Assembly: GCA_023415595.1 (NCBI GenBank)
Contig: JAEZJW010000075.1
Location: 1 to 46,010 of the forward strand
DNA: 46,010 nucleotides
Source: Bacillota bacterium
GTDB lineage: Bacteria; Bacillota; Clostridia; Lachnospirales; Lachnospiraceae
Direction: 5' to 3'
The position numbers were made by a program, and so were the translations under genes. The stretch's first letter is position 1, and each line of letters opens with the position of its first letter. The notes beneath the pieces are model-generated. The model was given only the letters and a program-made list of their open reading frames with translations, did not search any database and was not told the origin of the DNA. Shown one piece after another: positions 40,983 to 46,010 of the stretch.

Positions 40983-41717
40983 CTATTCGTCACCATCTTC
41001 ACGGTCATCGATGCTGTCAGCTTCCTGACCATAAGTAGCATCCTTACCGTGTTTTCTGCTGTAATGGCGTTCAAGCAGGTCTTTCTGCATAGGTACAAGG
41101 TATTTATCAGGCAGAGCCATACAATGCCAGGCCATAAAGGCAACCTCCTCCATGACAACGGCATTATGGACTGCGTCTTTTGGACTGTCTCCCCAGGTAA
41201 AGGGGCCATGATTACATACCAGGACACCGGGCATTTCCTCCGGGCTGATCTTACCCTTACGGAAACGTTCAACGATAACAGCACCGGTTTCCCTTTCGTA
41301 ATCACCACGGATTTCATAGGCTCTCAGCTTACGGGTGCAGGGTATCTCCCCATGGAAATAATCTGCGTGGGTTGTACCCAGAGCCGGAATTCCCATCCCC
41401 ATCTGAGAGAAAATCGTTGCCCAGCGGGAGTAGGAGTGTACGATACCCTGAATGGAAGGGAAGGAATTATAGAGTTCCACATGAGTAGCAGCATCGGAAG
41501 AGGGGGTTAACCTTCCTTCCACCTTACGCCCGTTCAGGTCGATGATGACCATATCGTCCGGTGTCAGGTGCTCGTACTCTACCCCGGCGGGTTTGATTAC
41601 GATAAGACCCTTCTTTCGGTCGATACCGGATACATTTCCCCAGGTAAAGTTGACTAGCTTGTGCTTTGGGAGAAGTACATTGGCTTCAAATACTTCTCTT
41701 TTGAGACTCTCTAACAT
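40983..41717 (-). CDS. araD: L-ribulose-5-phosphate 4-epimerase
   Basis: AraD (244 residues) converts L-ribulose-5-phosphate to D-xylulose-5-phosphate by retro-aldol chemistry on Zn. The class II aldolase fold starts FEANVLLPKHKLVNFTWGNV. The metal ligands are in GTTHADYFHGEIP (His-x-x-x-x-His) and a later His in RHYSRKHG. SSDAATHVELYNSF and CNHGPFTWG are typical. The C-terminal 13 residues after TYGQ are very acidic and not part of the usual protein. It lies 52 bp downstream of araB on the same strand. Known enzyme size is about 230 residues. Confidence 0.95.
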   Translation of the reverse strand: MLESLKREVFEANVLLPKHKLVNFTWGNVSGIDRKKGLIVIKPAGVEYEHLTPDDMVIIDLNGRKVEGRLTPSSDAATHVELYNSFPSIQGIVHSYSRWATIFSQMGMGIPALGTTHADYFHGEIPCTRKLRAYEIRGDYERETGAVIVERFRKGKISPEEMPGVLVCNHGPFTWGDSPKDAVHNAVVMEEVAFMAWHCMALPDKYLVPMQKDLLERHYSRKHGKDATYGQEADSIDDREDGDE

Positions 41718-41769
41718 GTGGACTCACACCCCTTTTCTTTTGTTTCCTCCGGAAGACTAAGAACCTTCT

Positions 41770-43437
41770 TTATCTGCTCTGTTCTTTTTTAATCTCCTTA
41801 AGACGCTTCATGACATCATTCGCACCTCTGCCGAAATAATCATGCAGAAGAGAATACTCGTCAAATAGCTTATCATAAACTGCAGCGTTATCCGGAATAG
41901 GGTAATATACGGTATCCTTAAGCTTACCCATATTCTGACCGGCTTCAAATACATCATCATATCCACCCATTGCTGATCCGGCTGCTACTGCGGCAAAAAT
42001 CGCGCTGCCCAGAGCCGGCCCTTGAGCGGTTCCACCGATCTTAATCGGTACTTTTATGATGTCGGCATAAATCTGCATCGCCATCGGATTCTTATTGGAT
42101 ATTCCGCCGGAAGCATAGAATTCATCCACCGGAACACCGTTCTCACGGAAGGTCTCTATGATTTTCCGTGTGCCGTAAGCAGTAGCTTCAATTAATGCTC
42201 TGTAGATTTCTTCGGGCTTGGTCTGGAGCGTCATACCGAGGATCATGCCTGTCAGATCCACATCCACCAGGACGGAACGGTTACCATTCCACCAGTCAAG
42301 AGCCACCAGCCCACTTTCTCCTACCTTCAGCTGCTCTGCCTTCTTGGTCAGATACTGATGGATATTAAGTCCTTCTGCCTTAGCAGCCGTATAATATTCA
42401 GTCCCTACGCAATTTTCCACAAACCAGGCGAAATGATCACCAACACAGGACTGTCCTGCTTCATAACCGAAATATCCGGGGCATACGCCATCCTCAACTA
42501 CGCCGCACATACCGGGTACTGTCTGTTCCTTCGTACCGAGCAGGATATGGCAGGTGGAGGTACCCATAATAGCCAGCATTTTACCCGGGCCATCGATCTT
42601 AACGGCAGGAACAGTAACATGGGCGTCTACATTGGCAACAGCTACTGCTGTTCCGGGCTTCAAACCGGTAAGCTTTGCAGCACTTTCTGTAATTTCTCCG
42701 GCTTTGTTACCAAGGGGTGAAACCGGACAATTCAATTTATCTTCAACTACATTCTCAAGCCGGGGATCCAGGGCTTTGAAGAATTCCTTATCCGGATAAC
42801 CCTCCTTCTTATGCCAGATCGCCTTATAACCGGCGGTACAGGAATTCCTGGTCTGTACTCCGGTCAGCTGCCAGATAACCCAATCCGCTGCTTCGATAAA
42901 ATAATCCGCTTCCTGATAAACCTCAGGAGCCTCATCGAGAGTCTGCCAGATCTTCGGAACAGCCCATTCGGAGGAAATCTTGCCACCATAACGGGGGAGC
43001 CACTTTTGACCGGTTCTCTCAGCAATCTCATTCAGTTTATTTGCCTTGTCCTGGGCAGCATGATGCTTCCACAGCTTGATATAGGCATGGGGTTCATTCT
43101 TATATTGATCCAGGAAACATAAGGGAGTACCATCCGACTTCACAGGTAGCAGGGTACAGGCAGTAAAATCAATACCGACACCAATGACATCTTCGGAGGC
43201 TACACCGGATTCTTTAAGTACGGCCGGAATGGTGTTAGAAAATACATCAAGGTAATCCTGAGGATGCTCCAGTGCCCAGTCCGGCGGAAGCACCTTACCG
43301 CCTGGCAGGGTCTTGTCCATGACCCCATGGGGATATTCGTATACGGCTGATGCCAATTCTTCTCCGTTTTCAACATTTACAAGAAGGGCACGTCCGGATA
43401 AGGTTCCGAAATCGACCCCGATAACATATTTTGCCAT
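41770..43437 (-). CDS. araB: Ribulokinase
   Basis: AraB (555 residues) phosphorylates L-ribulose with ATP. The FGGY-kinase fold begins VIGVDFGTLSGRALLVNVENG. The ribulokinase-type block VGIDFTACTLLPV (about 86-98) holds the catalytic region, and GIMGTSTCHILLG, WNGNRSVLVDVDLTGM and FYASGGISNKNPMAMQIYAD (partly quoted) are diagnostic for AraB rather than xylulokinase. The ATG has AGGAGG before it. It is first of the araB-araD-dacF run. L-arabinose isomerase (AraA), transporter and regulator are not in this window. Confidence 0.95.
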   Translation of the reverse strand: MAKYVIGVDFGTLSGRALLVNVENGEELASAVYEYPHGVMDKTLPGGKVLPPDWALEHPQDYLDVFSNTIPAVLKESGVASEDVIGVGIDFTACTLLPVKSDGTPLCFLDQYKNEPHAYIKLWKHHAAQDKANKLNEIAERTGQKWLPRYGGKISSEWAVPKIWQTLDEAPEVYQEADYFIEAADWVIWQLTGVQTRNSCTAGYKAIWHKKEGYPDKEFFKALDPRLENVVEDKLNCPVSPLGNKAGEITESAAKLTGLKPGTAVAVANVDAHVTVPAVKIDGPGKMLAIMGTSTCHILLGTKEQTVPGMCGVVEDGVCPGYFGYEAGQSCVGDHFAWFVENCVGTEYYTAAKAEGLNIHQYLTKKAEQLKVGESGLVALDWWNGNRSVLVDVDLTGMILGMTLQTKPEEIYRALIEATAYGTRKIIETFRENGVPVDEFYASGGISNKNPMAMQIYADIIKVPIKIGGTAQGPALGSAIFAAVAAGSAMGGYDDVFEAGQNMGKLKDTVYYPIPDNAAVYDKLFDEYSLLHDYFGRGANDVMKRLKEIKKEQSR

Positions 43438-43500
43438 GTAAAATCCTCCTTAATTATTACTACATAATGGAATAAAGCTGTTAAGCGAACACTTACCCTA

Positions 43501-43529
43501 ATTTTACTATTTCTATAGGGTATTGTAAA
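43501..43529 (-). promoter_or_regulatory. Promoter of araB
   Basis: On the minus strand TTTACA (43524-43529), a 17-bp spacer and TAAAAT (43501-43506), each one base off consensus. The 63-bp leader contains TAAGTGTTCGCTTA (about 43480-43493), with TAAG/CTTA ends, a possible operator for an arabinose repressor. No known AraR or CcpA site matches well. Confidence 0.65.
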
Positions 43530-43568
43530 CTAAAAGATGGAAATTGATACTAATACACACAATAAGAG

Positions 43569-44192
43569 CTAATCATTTCTGATAAAATTCATCCACTCCC
43601 TGGGGTAAGGCGACGGCAGGGGCAGGCATTCCTTCGTAGCTTCCTTCATCTTAAGCATCCAAGCCACATTCTGCGCAAGATTGTTAAGTACGGACATGCC
43701 CTCTGTATCAGAACTGATCTCTCCGGGGACACCGCCATGAATGACATTCCAGTAATAGGAGGGAGCAATCAGCATTTCAGAGATCAGGAAGTAGTTATTC
43801 AGCTGATCGAAGGTGGTAACTCCGCCGCTTCTCCTGGGTATGGCGATGGAAGCGCCTACCTTTAAGCGAAGCCTTCCGTGGCTGGCATAAAAAAGACGGT
43901 CCAGAAAGCTTTTGAAGGTTCCGGCAATACCGGCATAATAAACCGGACTTCCAAGAAGGATACCATCCGCTGCATATATAAGATCAATTATTTTCTTAAG
44001 TTCCTCATCAGAATGAACACAGTATCCTTCTTTACAGCGGCCGCAGGATATACAGCCCTTAATATCCAGATTACCCACATGGAGGATTTCTGTCTCGATC
44101 CCTTCCTTATGAAGTGCTTCACAAACCGTATGTAGCGCATGCCAGGTATTTCCCTTCGGTTTCGGACTTCCGTTCAAAGCGATTACTTTCAA
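43569..44192 (-). CDS. Iron-sulfur flavoprotein / NADPH-dependent FMN reductase family
   Basis: A 207-residue flavodoxin-like protein. The N-terminus MKVIALNGSPKPKGNTWHAL carries the FMN-phosphate loop (SPxxxGNT). The four cysteines C47, C50, C53 and C58 in CISCGRCKEGYC form a compact motif typical of iron-sulfur flavoproteins, binding a [4Fe-4S] cluster. DGILLGSPVYYAGIAGTFKSFLDR (partly quoted) is the flavin isoalloxazine-binding loop and includes the Tyr. Such proteins pass electrons from ferredoxin or NAD(P)H, often in anaerobes. It stands alone, between the ara genes and the divergent trmB. The partner is unknown. A -10-like TATACT is at about 44231 on the minus strand. Confidence 0.88.
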   Translation of the reverse strand: MKVIALNGSPKPKGNTWHALHTVCEALHKEGIETEILHVGNLDIKGCISCGRCKEGYCVHSDEELKKIIDLIYAADGILLGSPVYYAGIAGTFKSFLDRLFYASHGRLRLKVGASIAIPRRSGGVTTFDQLNNYFLISEMLIAPSYYWNVIHGGVPGEISSDTEGMSVLNNLAQNVAWMLKMKEATKECLPLPSPYPREWMNFIRND

Positions 44193-44326
44193 GGTATTTC
44201 TCCTTTCTGACCATAGATAAGCTGCAAATAGTATACTACATGGAGTTCATATTTGAAATAGAAATATGAGGAGGAATGATAAATTTTCATCGCGTTCACA
44301 AAGATTTGCATTCTCAGTAAGGAATA

Positions 44327-44355
44327 TTGACGAAGAGACAGTTTAAACCTATAAT
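44327..44355 (+). promoter_or_regulatory. Sigma-A promoter of trmB
   Basis: TTGACG (44327-44332), 17 bp, TATAAT (44350-44355). It leaves a leader of about 65 nt that ends in AAAGGAGAG ahead of the ATG. Confidence 0.8.
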
Positions 44356-44426
44356 TTATAGTTAGGACAGGTGATACTGGGAATATTATATGTAACCTCA
44401 CCGGTAACTTAAAAAGGAGAGAAAGC

Positions 44427-45077
44427 ATGAGACTAAGGAATATCAGCGGCTCAAGAGAAGCTGTGGCGGCGAATGATTATGTTGTGCATGAGCCGGAGAA
44501 GCTGAAAGGAAAATGGAATACCCTGTTTGGCAACAGAGCACCGATCCATATCGAGATCGGTATGGGTAAGGGTAAATTCTTAATGGAGCTGGCAGCTAGA
44601 AATCCGGAGATCAATTATATCGGAATTGAGAAATACTCCAGTGTATTACTAAGGGCTTTGGAGAAGAGACAGGAGACAGAGCTTAGTAACCTCTATTTTA
44701 TCCGTTTTGATGCGGAATACATTACCGAGATTTTTGAGAAGGAAGAGGTGGATAGAATTTATCTGAATTTTTCGGATCCGTGGCCTAAGGATCGGCATGC
44801 GAAGAGAAGACTGACCTCGAAGGAATTCTTAAACAAATACGACAAAATTCTGAAACAGGATGGAGAAGTGATGTTTAAGACGGATAACCGGATATTGTTT
44901 GATTTTTCCCTTGAGGAAGCAAAGATAGCCGGTTGGGAACTGAAAGAGGTTACCTTCGATCTTCATCATAGCGAATATGCTGTCGGCAATATCATGACAG
45001 AGTATGAGGAGAGATTCTCAGCGGAAGGGAATCCGATTCATCGGCTGGTTTCCTATCGGACCACGAAACAGGAATAA
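44427..45077 (+). CDS. trmB: tRNA (guanine-N7)-methyltransferase TrmB
   Basis: TrmB (216 residues) makes m7G46 in the variable loop of tRNA. The SAM-binding motif is HIEIGMGKGKFLMELAARNP (about 43-62), followed by the acidic residue in IGIEKY. The catalytic block YLNFSDPWPKDRHAKRRL (about 112-129) is the family hallmark and includes the critical Asp. The C-terminal TEYEERFSAEGNPIHRL contacts tRNA. It has its own promoter and is divergent from the flavoprotein gene. Confidence 0.96.
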   Translation: MRLRNISGSREAVAANDYVVHEPEKLKGKWNTLFGNRAPIHIEIGMGKGKFLMELAARNPEINYIGIEKYSSVLLRALEKRQETELSNLYFIRFDAEYITEIFEKEEVDRIYLNFSDPWPKDRHAKRRLTSKEFLNKYDKILKQDGEVMFKTDNRILFDFSLEEAKIAGWELKEVTFDLHHSEYAVGNIMTEYEERFSAEGNPIHRLVSYRTTKQE

Positions 45078-45146
45078 GACAAATCAAAGAGTGTTATTTT
45101 ATTTCCCGCTTCATACAATGGTAAAAAAGGCTTAAGGTGGATATGG

Positions 45147-45287
45147 ATGAAGAAGGGTGTAAAGTGGAAGATAGCCAGAGCAACCGGAAGCAATTATAAA
45201 CTAAATAAGAAGGCTTTACAGATGAAACGCTCCTGGGAGGAAGTAGAAGCGATTCTAAATGGTGCCATGAAGCGTAAAAAAAGGTAA
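45147..45287 (+). CDS. Small basic hypothetical protein
   Basis: A 46-residue frame starting MKKGVKWKIARATGSNYKLN, with net charge strongly positive (about a third Lys/Arg) and a helix-like middle RSWEEVEAILNGAM before a basic end MKRKKR. AAGGTGG lies six bases before the ATG, a convincing ribosome site, and codon use looks like its neighbours. It is 69 bp after trmB and may share its transcript. No family recognised; it could be a small nucleic-acid-binding protein. An overlapping minus-strand frame (45194-45376) has no ribosome site. Confidence 0.5.
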   Translation: MKKGVKWKIARATGSNYKLNKKALQMKRSWEEVEAILNGAMKRKKR

Positions 45288-45295
45288 CAAACGAC

Positions 45296-45324
45296 TTGTA
45301 AAATAATTAGTATCCGTGTATCAT
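45296..45324 (+). promoter_or_regulatory. Possible promoter of trxA
   Basis: TTGTAA (45296-45301), 17 bp, TATCAT (45319-45324). Leader of about 100 nt before the trxA ATG; I see no terminator or riboswitch in it. Confidence 0.6.
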
Positions 45325-45432
45325 CACATAATATAGAGGCATCATGAGATACTATACGATAAGATATATTTATCATTTTGGTTTTCTTCCTTCAGGAAGA
45401 GGCCTAAACAGATAAAGGAAACGGAGGAAAAT

Positions 45433-45753
45433 ATGGCTTTTCAATTTACCGATGCGAACTTTCAAAAGGAAGCTTTAGAATCAGATATTCCTGTACTTGT
45501 TGATTTCTATGCAGACTGGTGTGGACCCTGTAAGATGATGGCTCCGATTGTTTCAGAGCTTGCCGAGGAGTATCAGGGTGTAATTAAGATAGGAAAACTG
45601 AATGTGGATGATGAACCGGAGACAGCCGGAAAATACCGTGTTATGTCCATCCCCACAATGATCGTATTCAAAAACGGTGCTGCTGTGGACACCATAGTCG
45701 GTGCGGTTCCGAAGAAAGCCCTTCAGGATAAGCTCGAAGCTCATAAGGCTTAA
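45433..45753 (+). CDS. trxA: Thioredoxin
   Basis: TrxA (106 residues) reduces protein disulfides in the cytoplasm. The active site is WCGPCK with C30 and C33, in VDFYADWCGPCKMMAP. The cis-Pro loop is MSIPTMIVFKNG (about 73-84). Size and order of strands are those of classical thioredoxin 1. GGAGG precedes the ATG. Thioredoxin reductase is not next to it here. The hairpin at 45797 lies downstream. Confidence 0.96.
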   Translation: MAFQFTDANFQKEALESDIPVLVDFYADWCGPCKMMAPIVSELAEEYQGVIKIGKLNVDDEPETAGKYRVMSIPTMIVFKNGAAVDTIVGAVPKKALQDKLEAHKA

Positions 45754-45796
45754 GACCTGTTGTAATAGACACACAGGTAAAATTATGAATGATATA

Positions 45797-45831
45797 CCTG
45801 GAATGCACAGGTTATACCAGCGCATTCCAGG
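45797..45831 (+). other. Hairpin downstream of trxA
   Basis: CCTGGAATGC (45797-45806) and GCATTCCAGG (45822-45831) pair perfectly over a 15-nt loop. No T-run follows, so termination is uncertain. It may serve as 3'-end protection of the trxA mRNA. Confidence 0.5.
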
Positions 45832-45878
45832 CAATCAAAATAAATATGATAAATTTTATAAAAAAATAAAAAAACTAC

Positions 45879-45907
45879 TTGCAATTTGTTTCCCCGTCCT
45901 ATATAAT
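45879..45907 (+). promoter_or_regulatory. Sigma-A promoter for tRNA-Lys
   Basis: TTGCAA (45879-45884), 17 bp, TATAAT (45902-45907), in an AT-rich lead-in, 22 bp before the tRNA. Confidence 0.8.
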
Positions 45908-45929
45908 AACACTTGCGTCCGAGATAAAT

Positions 45930-46002
45930 GCATCTCTAGCTCAGTTGGTAGAGCACCTGACTCTTAATCAGGGTGTCCAGGGTTCGAGCCCCTGGAGATG
46001 CA
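45930..46002 (+). tRNA. tRNA-Lys (anticodon CUU)
   Basis: A 73-nt cloverleaf with acceptor GCATCTC/GAGATGC and discriminator A. D-arm TAGCTCAGTTGGTAGAGC, anticodon loop CTCTTAA with CTT (reads AAG), T-loop GGTTCGAGCCC. CCA is not encoded. The window ends 8 bp later, so any following tRNA genes are out of view. Confidence 0.95.
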
Positions 46003-46010
46003 CTATAAAA

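Noticed and set aside
43478..43495. CcpA cre-like site in the araB leader
   Set aside because: Best alignment to TGWNANCGNTNWCA needs at least four mismatches, so I do not call it; it may still be another operator.
1..46010. Search for CRISPR arrays, prophage, transposases, toxin-antitoxin or defence genes
   Set aside because: No regularly spaced repeats with unique spacers, no integrase or transposase motifs and no matching protein families were found; gene order is that of a normal chromosome origin.

Overview
The window is the replication-origin segment of a low-to-moderate GC Firmicute, most likely an anaerobic Clostridia member of the Lachnospiraceae type. Signs of this are the gene order dnaA-dnaN-yaaA-recF-gyrB-gyrA reading left and rpmH-rnpA-yidD-yidC-khpB-mnmE-mnmG-rsmG-parA-parB reading right; Bacillus-type parS sites; an oxygen-sensitive class I fumarase; a bifunctional AdhE behind Rex operators; and a DUF3881-type protein. 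The taxon is inference from gene content; no rRNA is present.

Layout. 1-2650 (minus strand): a GNAT acetyltransferase, a cytoplasmic GH26 mannanase-like enzyme, a DUF998 membrane protein and tRNA-Ser(GCU). 2740-4224: two-subunit Fe-S fumarase. 4251-4429: a tandemly duplicated, hairpin-forming repeat. 4430-13262: gyrA, gyrB, recF, yaaA, dnaN and dnaA, with DnaA boxes both in the dnaN/dnaA spacer (11641-11909) and upstream of dnaA (13263-13632), so the origin looks bipartite. 13633-16640: rpmH to khpB, the RNase P protein and membrane-insertion cluster. 16909-21120: the tRNA/rRNA modification genes mnmE, mnmG and rsmG. 21156-23440: a GNAT gene and a soluble DegS/DegU-like two-component pair. 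23456-26231: chromosome partition (three parS sites, parA, parB), DUF4446 and a small helix-hairpin-helix protein. 26313-29034: adhE with a full-consensus promoter flanked by two Rex boxes. 29307-31891: an HD-GYP-like protein, a DUF3881 protein, a 147-nt inverted repeat and tRNA-Arg(CCU). 31977-38458: pstSCAB, phoU and a PhoB/PhoR-like pair, with Pho-box-like repeats ahead of pstS. 38594-39433: an unrecognised membrane coiled-coil protein. 39539-43437 (minus): araB, araD and a D-Ala-D-Ala carboxypeptidase. 43569-46002: an Fe-S flavoprotein, trmB, a small basic protein, trxA and tRNA-Lys(CUU).

How the genes work together. The core is initiation (DnaA, DnaN, RecF, gyrase), segregation (ParABS) and ribosome/tRNA maturation, as expected near oriC. 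Around it are redox-controlled fermentation (AdhE/Rex), phosphate acquisition and sensing (Pst-PhoU-PhoPR), and arabinose use (AraB, AraD; no AraA here).

I see no phage, transposase, CRISPR array, toxin-antitoxin pair or defence cassette, and no convincing new multi-gene system. The most interesting material is non-coding: the duplicated structured repeat between gyrA and fumA with compensating stem changes, a parS built into a terminator hairpin, the 147-nt inverted repeat, an 11-nt periodic motif in the dnaN/dnaA spacer, and a tandem 19-bp repeat that multiplies the ribosome-binding site of pstS. Among proteins, the coiled-coil protein with a FliM-like C-terminal peptide deserves the closest look.
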